A stretch of DNA of 64,000 nt. Source: DAOQVR01 sp035341665. GTDB lineage: Bacteria; Chloroflexota; Anaerolineae; JAAYZQ01. The position numbers and the translations under genes are program-made. The DNA is taken from positions 1-64,000 of the forward strand of contig DAOQVR010000010.1 of assembly GCA_035341665.1 (NCBI GenBank). The letters run 5' to 3'. Positions 35,851 to 43,281 of the stretch are shown here, in pieces. The number at the start of each line of letters is the position of its first letter. Within the stretch, counting starts at the first letter, position 1. The notes under the pieces are model-generated. The model had not been told where the DNA came from. It saw only the letters and a program-made list of their open reading frames with translations, and did not search any database.

Positions 35851-36666
35851 TTACCCCGCGCCGTGCAGGTCGCGCCGCGGCCGCAGCGGGATGGCACGGA
35901 ACTCGCGCACCAGCCGCAGGAAGTTACCGACCGTCGTCTCAAACAAGGCTTTGCCGAATTCGGCCGTCGCCACCACCGGATCACCGCAGACGCCACTTTC
36001 GCTCATGCGGGACCACCAATCCTGCCACTGGATGACGCTCGGCTCAGGGTGGTCCCAGTTCATGTACTCGAGCTTGAGCTGGCCTATCTCGCGCACAGCC
36101 TTGTCCATCTGGACCAGGTCGGGCCGTAGATGGAGCATCATGGCCGTCTCATACTCGCAGGCGTGCGACACGCCCCCCGGCCCCGACTTGCGCATCTGCG
36201 AAAGGGTTGGCTCGGCCAGCGTTGGATCGATGGCCGCGTTCGGGCTCATCGCACCGCACACAATGCCTGTTTCCAGGACTACGCGGCGGGCAGCGAGCTC
36301 GGCAATGGCTGCGTTGGAGCCGTGGCCGTTCACAATCAGCAAGTGGGTAAAGCCGTGCCGGGCGGCGCTGACTCCCACGTCGGACACATAGCGCAGCAGC
36401 GTCTGCATGTCGACAGACACCGTGCCGGGGAAATCCATGTGGTGCTCGTCAAGTCCATAGGAGACGAGGGGCATCACCAGGGCTTCTTGGGCCGCCTGCC
36501 TGGCAACCTCCAGGCAGATGGCCTCTACGATGATGTTGTCCGTGTCCAGGGGCAGGTGCAGCCCGTGATCCTCCACGGTGCCGAAAGGCAGCAGCACCAC
36601 TGGCTGGCGGGCAATCGCTTCCCGCATCTCGGGCCATGTCAGGTCGCCATACCGGTACTGGGTCAC
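35851..36666 (-). CDS. Creatininase-family amidohydrolase
   Basis: A 271-residue protein starting at GTG 36666 with AAGGAG 9 nt upstream. Metal-binding motifs of the creatininase/creatinine amidohydrolase family are present: FGTVEDHGLHLPLDTDN (E32, H34 and the following Asp), VNGHGSNAA and HACEYETAMML. The family includes creatininase, MftE peptidase (mycofactocin) and FAPy deformylase (ArfB), so the exact reaction is open; all open amide or lactam bonds. First gene of the run leading into the Dpp importer, with a recognisable promoter upstream. Confidence 0.88.
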   Translation of the reverse strand: MTQYRYGDLTWPEMREAIARQPVVLLPFGTVEDHGLHLPLDTDNIIVEAICLEVARQAAQEALVMPLVSYGLDEHHMDFPGTVSVDMQTLLRYVSDVGVSAARHGFTHLLIVNGHGSNAAIAELAARRVVLETGIVCGAMSPNAAIDPTLAEPTLSQMRKSGPGGVSHACEYETAMMLHLRPDLVQMDKAVREIGQLKLEYMNWDHPEPSVIQWQDWWSRMSESGVCGDPVVATAEFGKALFETTVGNFLRLVREFRAIPLRPRRDLHGAG

Positions 36667-36737
36667 TTGACGAGACTCCTTCTACCCAACGTACGCGGGT
36701 TGCTCAGGACGCGACCAATGGGCAACCTATCATGACT

Positions 36738-36766
36738 ATTGTACCACACTTGCCGCACATCAGCAA
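36738..36766 (-). promoter_or_regulatory. Predicted promoter of the creatininase / Dpp run
   Basis: Minus strand: TTGCTG (36761-36766), 17-nt spacer, TACAAT (36738-36743). It gives a ~65-nt leader to the GTG at 36666. Confidence 0.6.
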
Positions 36767-36840
36767 ACAATCGCCGGGCAGGACAGCTTCTGGCATCCCC
36801 GTCTGCTGCTGCCCCAGGGTTGCATCAGCGCTATCCGGAT

Positions 36841-36869
36841 TTGACATAGGAAACCATCTGATGTACCAT
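36841..36869 (+). promoter_or_regulatory. Predicted promoter of the cold-shock gene
   Basis: TTGACA (36841-36846), 17-nt spacer, TACCAT (36864-36869). Start near 36876 gives a ~125-nt 5' leader, long as is usual for csp genes. Confidence 0.6.
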
Positions 36870-36913
36870 AGGCGTGCAGGTGGAAGTAAGAATCTGGTTC
36901 GGTCGAGTAGTCG

Positions 36914-36944
36914 AGCACCCAGGCTTCCGGCTCTGGGTGCTTTT
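36914..36944 (+). promoter_or_regulatory. Terminator-like hairpin inside the csp 5' leader
   Basis: A 9-bp perfect stem AGCACCCAG (36914-36922) / CTGGGTGCT (36933-36941), 10-nt loop, followed by TTT. It lies between the predicted promoter and the ATG at 37002, so it may be a conditional attenuator or a temperature-responsive element. If the promoter call is wrong it could simply be an upstream terminator. Confidence 0.55.
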
Positions 36945-37001
36945 GTATGAGGGCGCCGGTCCATCCTCTTCCCCCTGAGAAATTCAGCAAGAGGTGTAGA
37001 A

Positions 37002-37214
37002 ATGTCGGAAAGAATGACTGGGACCGTCAAGTGGTTCAATGGGGCGAAGGGCTATGGGTTCATCACCCGCGAAGGTGGCCCGGACGTCTTCGTGCACTTC
37101 TCTTCCATCCGGGGCGATGGCTTCCGGAACCTGGAAGAGGGGCAGAGGGTCGAATTCACTATCGAGCAGGACCGCAAGGGACTGCGCGCGGCCGATGTGG
37201 TCGTACTGAACTGA
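37002..37214 (+). CDS. Cold-shock protein (CspA family)
   Basis: A 70-residue OB-fold protein. RNP1-like KGYGFITR and RNP2-like VFVHFSS nucleic-acid-binding motifs are both intact, with the usual GTVKWFNGAKGYGF start and GLRAADV end. Csp proteins melt RNA secondary structure and can act as transcription antiterminators. It lies 11 nt upstream of an RRM protein gene, with which it is surely co-transcribed. Its mRNA leader carries a terminator-like hairpin. Confidence 0.96.
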   Translation: MSERMTGTVKWFNGAKGYGFITREGGPDVFVHFSSIRGDGFRNLEEGQRVEFTIEQDRKGLRAADVVVLN

Positions 37215-37225
37215 AAGGAAGCCTA

Positions 37226-37516
37226 ATGGGCACCAATCTGTACGTCGGCAACTTGAGCTACGACACCACCGAGGATACTCTGCGAAAGCTCTTCGCAGAG
37301 TACGGCGAGGTCGCGTCGGTCAACATCATCGCAGACCGAGACACGGGCCGCTCCAAGGGCTTTGGCTTCGTCGAGATGGCGAGCGAACAAGCAGCGGATG
37401 CGGCTATCCAGGCACTGAGTGGCACGTCAGTAGACGGCCGGGACATCCGGGTCGACAAGGCCAAGCCGCGGACGGACCGCGACCGGCGCCAATCGCCCCA
37501 CCGGCCTCGCTGGTAG
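37226..37516 (+). CDS. RRM-domain RNA-binding protein
   Basis: A 96-residue protein. ATG 37226 (MGTNLYVGNLSYDTT) is preceded by AAAGGA. A single RNA-recognition motif has RNP2 LYVGNL and RNP1 KGFGFVEM, both canonical, and a basic Arg-rich tail (RTDRDRRQSPHRPRW). Similar small RRM proteins occur in cyanobacteria and Chloroflexota and are often cold-induced. Pairing with a Csp in one operon supports an RNA-chaperone role; its RNA targets are unknown. Confidence 0.93.
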   Translation: MGTNLYVGNLSYDTTEDTLRKLFAEYGEVASVNIIADRDTGRSKGFGFVEMASEQAADAAIQALSGTSVDGRDIRVDKAKPRTDRDRRQSPHRPRW

Positions 37517-37581
37517 GCATGTTGCCGGCGAGCTAGGGACCGCCACAAGCAGTTCCTAACGTCGCCCACCGCACACAAGGC

Positions 37582-37612
37582 AGCGCGGACCAGGTTTCTC
37601 CTGGTCCGCGCT
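37582..37612. terminator. Terminator between the RRM and pstB genes
   Basis: A 13-bp perfect stem AGCGCGGACCAGG / CCTGGTCCGCGCT with 5-nt loop TTTCT, followed on the plus strand by CTTCTGTTT. It lies between converging genes and could serve both. Confidence 0.8.
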
Positions 37613-37628
37613 CTTCTGTTTGGCGTGT

Positions 37629-38390
37629 CTAGCCTGCGCGGCCCGTGATATAATCCTCGGTCAGGCGCTTGTCTGGCTTGGTAAAGACCTGCTCTGTTGG
37701 CCCATACTCGACCAGCTCCCCCAGCCAAAAGAAACCCGTCCAGTCGGACGCCCGGGCGGCCTGCTGCATGTTGTGCGTGACGATTACGATGGTGTATGTC
37801 TGTTCCAGCCGCCGCATCAGGTCCTCCACGGCCAGCGTGTCCACCGGATCGAGTGCAGAACAGGGCTCGTCCATGAGGATGACCTCCGGCTGGACGGCAA
37901 GCACGCGAGCGATGCACAGGCGCTGCTGCTGACCGGCATTCAGGTTGAGGGCCGATCCCTTCAGGTCTCCCCTCACCTCATCCCACAGGGCTGCGCCCTC
38001 GAGGCTGGTCCGCACCAGGTCGTCCAGGCTGTGTCCGATGTGCATGCCCAGGATGCGGGGGCCAAAGGCAACATTGGCATAAACGCTCTGTGGAAAAGGG
38101 TTCGGCCGCTGGAAGACCATTCCCACCTTCCGGCGCAGGTTCACGACGTCGGACCCGGGCGCATAGATGTCGCGCCCGTCCAGCAAGATCTCCCCGGTGA
38201 CGCGGGCCTCCTTGATGGTGTCGTTCATCCGGTTGAGGCAGCGCAGGAATGTAGATTTCCCGCAGCCCGAAGGCCCAATCAGCGCCGTGATCTGCCGCTC
38301 CTTCAGAGGGATGGAGATCCCCTTGAGGGCGTGGAACTGGCCATAGTGGAGGTGCAGATCCCTCACACTCATCTTCTCGGGGTGAGCCAT
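37629..38390 (-). CDS. pstB: Phosphate ABC transporter ATPase PstB, copy 1 (deviant signature motif)
   Basis: A 253-residue PstB with GPSGCGKST Walker A (39-47), Q-loop Q94 in MVFQRPNPFP, Walker B LMDEPCSALD with catalytic E175, H-loop H206 and the terminal EDYITGR of PstB. The ABC signature reads LNAGQ (150-154) instead of LSGGQ: both the Ser and the first Gly are changed. Its own ATP-hydrolysis residues are complete, but its contribution to the partner's site is altered. It is transcribed away from pstS from its own promoter, with no ribosome site; the -10 box is 8 nt before the ATG. It probably pairs with the second PstB at 41187. Confidence 0.94.
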   Translation of the reverse strand: MAHPEKMSVRDLHLHYGQFHALKGISIPLKERQITALIGPSGCGKSTFLRCLNRMNDTIKEARVTGEILLDGRDIYAPGSDVVNLRRKVGMVFQRPNPFPQSVYANVAFGPRILGMHIGHSLDDLVRTSLEGAALWDEVRGDLKGSALNLNAGQQQRLCIARVLAVQPEVILMDEPCSALDPVDTLAVEDLMRRLEQTYTIVIVTHNMQQAARASDWTGFFWLGELVEYGPTEQVFTKPDKRLTEDYITGRAG

Positions 38391-38398
38391 GGCTCACC

Positions 38399-38427
38399 AT
38401 TCTAGCAAACCGGAGAGGGAAAGTCAA
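38399..38427 (-). promoter_or_regulatory. Predicted promoter of pstB copy 1 (near-leaderless)
   Basis: Minus strand: TTGACT (38422-38427), 17-nt spacer, TAGAAT (38399-38404) with TGC before it (extended -10). Only 8 nt separate it from the ATG. Back-to-back with the pstS promoter; 9 nt lie between the two -35 boxes. Confidence 0.7.
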
Positions 38428-38436
38428 AGGGGCTGT

Positions 38437-38465
38437 TTGACCAGAAGGCGCGGCGATGCTATAAT
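38437..38465 (+). promoter_or_regulatory. Predicted promoter of pstS operon (near-leaderless)
   Basis: TTGACC (38437-38442), 17-nt spacer, TATAAT (38460-38465). The first ATG is 8 nt further on. No obvious Pho-box repeat is visible in the 83-nt divergent region. Confidence 0.75.
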
Positions 38466-38473
38466 CGCCCTGA

Positions 38474-39379
38474 ATGAGAGGCAGAGGCCCGGCGATGGAT
38501 CGGCATTGGAGAGGAGCAGGGGCGATACCGGCTCTTCTTCTTCTGTTCAGCCTACTCACCTGTGGCAACAGCCCCGAGGAAGGCAGCACCACCGCCACCA
38601 CTCGCATCCAAAACAAGGGCTCAGACACCATGGTCAACCTGGCCCTCGCCTGGGCCGAGACCTACAACCAGGTCGACCCGTCTGCGCAAGTCTCGGTAAC
38701 CGGCGGCGGCAGCGGCACCGGCATCGCCGCACTGATTAACCGGACCGTCGACATGGCCAATGCCTCGCGAGAGATCAAGCCGGAAGAAGTGAGCCAAGCC
38801 GAGGCATCTGGCGTCCGGCCGGTGGAGCACGTGGTCGCCGGCGACGCCATCGCCGTCGTCATCCATCCCAGCAACCCGGTGAGCCGGCTCACAATCCCAC
38901 AGCTCTCGGACATCTTCTCGGGCAAGATCTCAAACTGGCTCGAGGTCGGCGGCGAGGACCGTCCCATCGTGCTCCTCTCTCGCGAGTCCAACAGCGGCAC
39001 GCACGTCTATTTCCTGGAGGAGGTTGTCCGGCAGGGAGATGGCGATGACACCACGCTCTTCTCACCCAACACGCTGTTGATGCCGTCGTCTGAAGGCATT
39101 ACGACCGAGGTGCGACAGAACCCCAACGCCATCGGTTACGATGGCCTGGGGTACGTGACGCCCGATCAGAAGGTGGTGGCAGTGGCACCTGCTGACGGGA
39201 AGGCGTATGTGCTGCCGTCCGTTGAGACGGTCAAGGATGGGAGCTATCCGATCGCGCGGGCTCTCCATATCTACACTGCGGGCGAGCCACAGGGTGTCAT
39301 TGCCGACTACCTGGAATGGATCCTGGGGCCGGCAGGGCAGGCCATCGTGCTGGGGCAGGGGTTTGTGCCGCTCAACTGA
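38474..39379 (+). CDS. pstS: Phosphate-binding lipoprotein PstS
   Basis: A 301-residue protein if it starts at ATG 38474, 8 nt after the -10 box (leaderless). ATG 38495 with a weak AGAGG site is the alternative (294 aa). Signal peptide with lipobox SLLTCGN. Phosphate-contact segments of the PstS family are present: IQNKGSDTM, VTGGGSGTG, RESNSGTHVYF and IGYDGLGYV. It captures phosphate at the outer face of the membrane for PstC/PstA. First gene of pstS-pstC-pstA-pstB2-PLP enzyme. Confidence 0.93.
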   Translation: MRGRGPAMDRHWRGAGAIPALLLLFSLLTCGNSPEEGSTTATTRIQNKGSDTMVNLALAWAETYNQVDPSAQVSVTGGGSGTGIAALINRTVDMANASREIKPEEVSQAEASGVRPVEHVVAGDAIAVVIHPSNPVSRLTIPQLSDIFSGKISNWLEVGGEDRPIVLLSRESNSGTHVYFLEEVVRQGDGDDTTLFSPNTLLMPSSEGITTEVRQNPNAIGYDGLGYVTPDQKVVAVAPADGKAYVLPSVETVKDGSYPIARALHIYTAGEPQGVIADYLEWILGPAGQAIVLGQGFVPLN

Positions 39380-39445
39380 GGCGCAGGAGGGCGTACTGCG
39401 CATGTCGCAGGGCCCCCAAGCGCCCACGGGCAGCCAAGGCTGACG

Positions 39446-40342
39446 ATGCGCAAACCAAAGAGGCGCGAGTTCATCGTTGAGACGCTGATCCGGGCAGCCG
39501 GCTTCTCGGCCGTCTTCTTCGTCGCGCTCATCTTTCTGTTCCTGCTGCGTGAGGGTCTGCCTGCGTTCTGGGAAACCTCACTGGGCAACCTCTTTGGATG
39601 GACCTGGTATCCCAACGAGGGCTACTATGGCACGCTGCCGCTCATCCTGGGCTCGGTACTCGTCACCGCCGGTGCGGTGGTCCTCGCCCTGCCCCTCGGC
39701 CTGGCAACAGCCGTGTTTGTCCGCGAAATCGCTCCAAGCTGGCTGCGCGAGATCCTAAAACCGGTGATCGAGGTACTCGCCGGTATCCCGTCGGTGGTGC
39801 TGGGCTTCCTTGGCATGGTGGTCGTGGCCCCACTTGTACGCCAGGCACTCGATCTGCCCACCGGCCTGACTGCCTTCGCAGGGTCGATCATGCTGGGCTA
39901 CATGGCCCTGCCCACGGTCATCAGCGTCGCCGAAGATGCGATCGATGCCGTGCCCCAGAGCTACCGCGATGGGGCTCTGGCTATGGGGGCGACCCACTGG
40001 CAGACAATCTGGCGGGTCGTACTCCCGGCCGCACGCTCCGGGGTCATCATGGCCGTCATGCTGGGCGTCGGCCGGGCGATAGGCGAAACGATGGCGGTGA
40101 TGATGGTCACCGGAAACGCAGCACGGATGCCGCAGGAGTGGAATGCCCTTTTCCTGCCCGTTCGTACCATGACGGCAACGATCGCAGCCGAGATGGGCGA
40201 GGTGGCCCAGGGCAGCACCCACTACCACGTCCTCTTTGCGGTGGGCATCCTGCTCTTTGTCGTGACGTTCATCATCAATGCCGTCGCTTCGCTGGTCGTG
40301 ATCCGCGGCGGTCCCCGGCGCGGCGGCCGGTTGATGGGATAA
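39446..40342 (+). CDS. pstC: Phosphate ABC transporter permease PstC
   Basis: A 298-residue membrane protein with about six TM helices. PstC-type features are AVFVREIAPSWLREILKP, EVLAGIPSVVLGFLG and the coupling loop DGALAMGATHWQTIWRVVLP. It forms the phosphate channel with PstA. The ATG follows the pstS stop by 66 nt; a weak AAGG site precedes it. Confidence 0.95.
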   Translation: MRKPKRREFIVETLIRAAGFSAVFFVALIFLFLLREGLPAFWETSLGNLFGWTWYPNEGYYGTLPLILGSVLVTAGAVVLALPLGLATAVFVREIAPSWLREILKPVIEVLAGIPSVVLGFLGMVVVAPLVRQALDLPTGLTAFAGSIMLGYMALPTVISVAEDAIDAVPQSYRDGALAMGATHWQTIWRVVLPAARSGVIMAVMLGVGRAIGETMAVMMVTGNAARMPQEWNALFLPVRTMTATIAAEMGEVAQGSTHYHVLFAVGILLFVVTFIINAVASLVVIRGGPRRGGRLMG

Positions 40343-40347
40343 GCCTC

Positions 40348-41193
40348 ATGTCTCGCCAGGCCTCTCAGAAGCTTGCCTTCGCTATCCTCACCTTCCTGGC
40401 CATCGTGGTTGTGGTGCCCATCATGTTGGTCGTGGTCTACATTGTCGTCCAGGGCATCGGCGCCATCAACTGGGAGTTCCTAACCACCTTCCCGCGCAAC
40501 GGCATGAAGGAGGGGGGGATTCTGCCGGCAGTCATCGGCACAGTGCTGCTCACGTTCGGCACGGCCATCGTCTCAATCCCATTGGCCTTGGGCGCCTCCA
40601 TCTACCTCGCCGAGTACGCCAGGGACAATCTCCTGACCCGTGTCATCCGCCTGGCGATCATCAACCTGGCCGGCATCCCATCGGTCGTGTACGGCCTCTT
40701 TGGACTGGGGCTCTTTGTGCTCTTTCTCAGGCTGGGGACCAGCATTGTTGCCGGGAGCCTGACACTGGGCCTTATGACGATGCCGGTCGTGATCTCGACA
40801 GCGGAGGAGGCCCTGCTGACCGTCCCCCAGCGCTTCCGGGTGGTCAGCCGCAGCCTAGGTGCCACGCGCTGGCAGACGATCCGCGAGGTTGTGCTGCCCA
40901 ACGCGCTGCCGGGCATTCTGACCGGGGTCATCCTGGGCCTGGAGCGCGCCGCGGGCGAGACCGCACCCATCCTCTTCACCGTTGCGGCGTTCTATCTGCC
41001 TCAGCTTCCGCGCAGCCCACTGGACCAGACCATGGCGCTGCCTTACCACCTGTACGTCGTCTCGACGCAGGTGCCGGGCATGCCACTCGACGTGCAGTAT
41101 GGTACGGCCCTGGTCCTCCTGATCCTGGTCCTGGGCATGAACGTCGTTGCGACGGTGCTTCGCAGCCGCTTTCGCCGGAGGCGGCAGTGGTAG
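40348..41193 (+). CDS. pstA: Phosphate ABC transporter permease PstA
   Basis: A 281-residue membrane protein. ATG 40348 (MSRQASQKLAFAILTFLAIV) is chosen as the first start after the pstC stop (5 nt gap). About six TM helices; ASIYLAEYARDN, INLAGIPSVVYGLFGLG and the coupling loop RSLGATRWQTIREVVLP mark PstA. Its last 7 nt overlap the start of pstB2. Confidence 0.95.
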   Translation: MSRQASQKLAFAILTFLAIVVVVPIMLVVVYIVVQGIGAINWEFLTTFPRNGMKEGGILPAVIGTVLLTFGTAIVSIPLALGASIYLAEYARDNLLTRVIRLAIINLAGIPSVVYGLFGLGLFVLFLRLGTSIVAGSLTLGLMTMPVVISTAEEALLTVPQRFRVVSRSLGATRWQTIREVVLPNALPGILTGVILGLERAAGETAPILFTVAAFYLPQLPRSPLDQTMALPYHLYVVSTQVPGMPLDVQYGTALVLLILVLGMNVVATVLRSRFRRRRQW

Positions 41194-41948
41194 CCAAGTT
41201 CTCCATCCGCAGCCTCACGTTTCGGTACAACGGCCAGGACGCTCTACGGGACATTACCCTGGATATCCTAGCGCACGAGATCACGGTGCTCTTTGGCCCC
41301 TCTCACTCTGGCAAGAGCACTCTGCTGCGCTGCTTGAACCGGCTGAACGACCTGATCGAAAACGAAAACACCGAGATGCGTGGGCAGGTCCTGCTGGACG
41401 GAGCAGACATCTATGCACCCGGAGTGGACGTGACGGATCTTCGCCGGCGGGTGGGCATGGTCTTCGCGCTGCCGATCGCCTTGCCGCTGACCGTGCGCCA
41501 GAACGTGGAGTATGGGCTCCGGATGCGCGGCGAGCGGCGGCCGGAACGCCTGGCCGCGTTGGTGGAGCAGAGCCTTCGCAAGGCAGCGCTTTGGGACGAT
41601 ATGAAGGACCGCCTGGATGAGCCCGCACTGCGCCTTTCCGGTGGGCAGCAGCAGAGGCTGTGCATCGCCCGCACCCTGGCTTTGGAGCCAGAGGTCATCC
41701 TGCTGGACAACCCAACTTCGGGGCTGGATCCCCTATCCACGGCCAAGGTCGAGGCCTCACTGCAGGAGCTCAAGGCCGCCTACAGCATCGTCCTCGTTCC
41801 CCACAGTGTCCAGCAGGCAGCGCGCGTGGCCGACACCGCCGTCTTTCTGCTGGGCGGAGCGCTGGTTGAAGTTGGCCCGGGAAGCGAGCTCTTCACACGC
41901 CCGAGCGATCAGCGCACCGAGGACTACATAACAGGACGGTTTGGATAA
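41187..41948 (+). CDS. Phosphate ABC transporter ATPase PstB, copy 2 (degenerate catalytic site)
   Basis: A 253-residue PstB paralogue starting at GTG 41187 (GGAGG 6 nt upstream), overlapping pstA. It aligns position for position with copy 1. Walker A (GPSHSGKST, 37-45) and H206 are kept and the signature is canonical LSGGQ (150-154). The Q-loop glutamine is Ala94 (MVFALPIALP) and the Walker B glutamate is Asn175 (LLDNPTSGLD). It should bind but hardly hydrolyse ATP. Its defects complement those of copy 1. Its TAA overlaps the ATG of the next gene. Confidence 0.92.
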   Translation: MVAKFSIRSLTFRYNGQDALRDITLDILAHEITVLFGPSHSGKSTLLRCLNRLNDLIENENTEMRGQVLLDGADIYAPGVDVTDLRRRVGMVFALPIALPLTVRQNVEYGLRMRGERRPERLAALVEQSLRKAALWDDMKDRLDEPALRLSGGQQQRLCIARTLALEPEVILLDNPTSGLDPLSTAKVEASLQELKAAYSIVLVPHSVQQAARVADTAVFLLGGALVEVGPGSELFTRPSDQRTEDYITGRFG

Positions 41949-43189
41949 TGGCCGACAGACGAGCGCTCAAAGACAAGGGCCTCCATACGCAGGCAGTCCA
42001 CGCCGGCGAGCGTGGACCTCGCCCCGACTTTACCCCGGTGAGCACGCCAATCTACCACTCCGTCGGCTACTTGTACGACGCGATGGAAGAGCTCGACACC
42101 GTCTTTGGCGGGCAGCGCCCCGGCTTCGTCTACACGCGCTATGGCAGCCCGACCGTCATGGCGTTCGAGCAGGCGATGGCTGTTCTAGAGCAAGCCGGGG
42201 ATGCCGTGGCCTTCGGCTCCGGGATGGCAGCCGTTCATGCCGCGCTCCTCGGAGCAGGCGCGTACGCCGGCAGGAGTATCGTCGCCGCGGCGGACCTCTA
42301 TGGAGCCACCTACGCTCTGCTCGAGCGTCTCTTCCCGACCATGGGAATGAGCGTGCGTTTCGTTGACATTGCCGATCACGTCCAGGTCGCCCGCGCCCTG
42401 GAGGAGGATCGGCCGGCTGCGCTGTTGTGCGAGGCCATTTCCAACCCGTTGATGAAGGTAGCCGACGTGCCGGCCCTGGCGCAGATGGCCCACGCCGCCG
42501 GCGCATGCCTCCTCGTTGACAGCACATTCGCGACTCCCTACCTGCTCCGGCCGCTCCAGCAGGGTGCCGACTATGCCATCCATTCGGCTACCAAGTACCT
42601 CGGGGGGCACGGCGACGTAATGGCCGGCGTCGTGGCCTGCTCGGCCGAGAGAGGGCGGGACCTCAGGGACCGGCAGAAGCTGCTGGGGGCCAACCTCGGC
42701 CCGCAGGAAGCATGGTTGGCGATGCGTGGGCTGAAAACTCTGCCTCTGCGCATGCGGCAGCACTGCACCAATGCCCAGGCCGTAGCCGAGTGGCTCGCCG
42801 GGCAGCCTGCCGTGTCCGCGGTGCACTATCCTGGGTTCGGACCGCAGCGCACCCTCGCCGAACGGCTGTTTACAGGGCGCGGCTACGGAGGCATGCTCAG
42901 CTTTGAGCTGCGCGGAGCAGGGCAGTCCGAGGTCTTTGGCTTCATGGAGGCGCTCGAACTGGTCCTGCCAGCCACGACGCTGGGGGACGTCTACAGCCTG
43001 ACCCTCTACCCGGCGCACTCCTCCCACAGGCTCCTGTCGCCGGAGGCGCGCGCGGCCCTAGGTATCGGCGAGGGCCTGGTTCGCCTCAGCGTCGGCATCG
43101 AGGATGCCCAGGACATCATCGACGACCTACAGCAGGCACTGAGACGACTGTCCATCATGAATGGGTCATCGCCCCTCCCCGAGGCATAG
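41948..43189 (+). CDS. Trans-sulfuration family PLP enzyme (cystathionine synthase/lyase or methionine gamma-lyase type)
   Basis: A 413-residue Cys/Met-metabolism PLP enzyme. PLP lysine K216 lies in SATKYLGGHGDVMAGV. The N-terminal TRYGSPTVMAFEQAMAVLE and FGSGMAAVHAALL segments contact the cofactor, and PLSLGDVYSL-like LPATTLGDVYSLTLYPAHSSH lies in the C-domain. The family covers cystathionine gamma-synthase, beta/gamma-lyases, O-acylhomoserine sulfhydrylases and methionine gamma-lyase; sequence alone does not settle which. Its ATG overlaps the pstB2 stop (TAATG), so it is translated with the phosphate operon, an unusual association. Confidence 0.9.
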   Translation: MADRRALKDKGLHTQAVHAGERGPRPDFTPVSTPIYHSVGYLYDAMEELDTVFGGQRPGFVYTRYGSPTVMAFEQAMAVLEQAGDAVAFGSGMAAVHAALLGAGAYAGRSIVAAADLYGATYALLERLFPTMGMSVRFVDIADHVQVARALEEDRPAALLCEAISNPLMKVADVPALAQMAHAAGACLLVDSTFATPYLLRPLQQGADYAIHSATKYLGGHGDVMAGVVACSAERGRDLRDRQKLLGANLGPQEAWLAMRGLKTLPLRMRQHCTNAQAVAEWLAGQPAVSAVHYPGFGPQRTLAERLFTGRGYGGMLSFELRGAGQSEVFGFMEALELVLPATTLGDVYSLTLYPAHSSHRLLSPEARAALGIGEGLVRLSVGIEDAQDIIDDLQQALRRLSIMNGSSPLPEA

Positions 43190-43233
43190 GGCCTCGTGCC
43201 CATGCGCCGTGCCCGTAACCCCGCGCAGCCACA

Positions 43234-43262
43234 TTGACGCTGCGGAGACACTCGGCTATAAT
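43234..43262 (+). promoter_or_regulatory. Promoter of yvcK-like gene
   Basis: TTGACG (43234-43239), 17-nt spacer, TATAAT (43257-43262). Short ~13-nt leader carrying AAAGGA before ATG 43282. Confidence 0.8.
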
Positions 43263-43281
43263 GACAGGCCGAAAGGAACCT

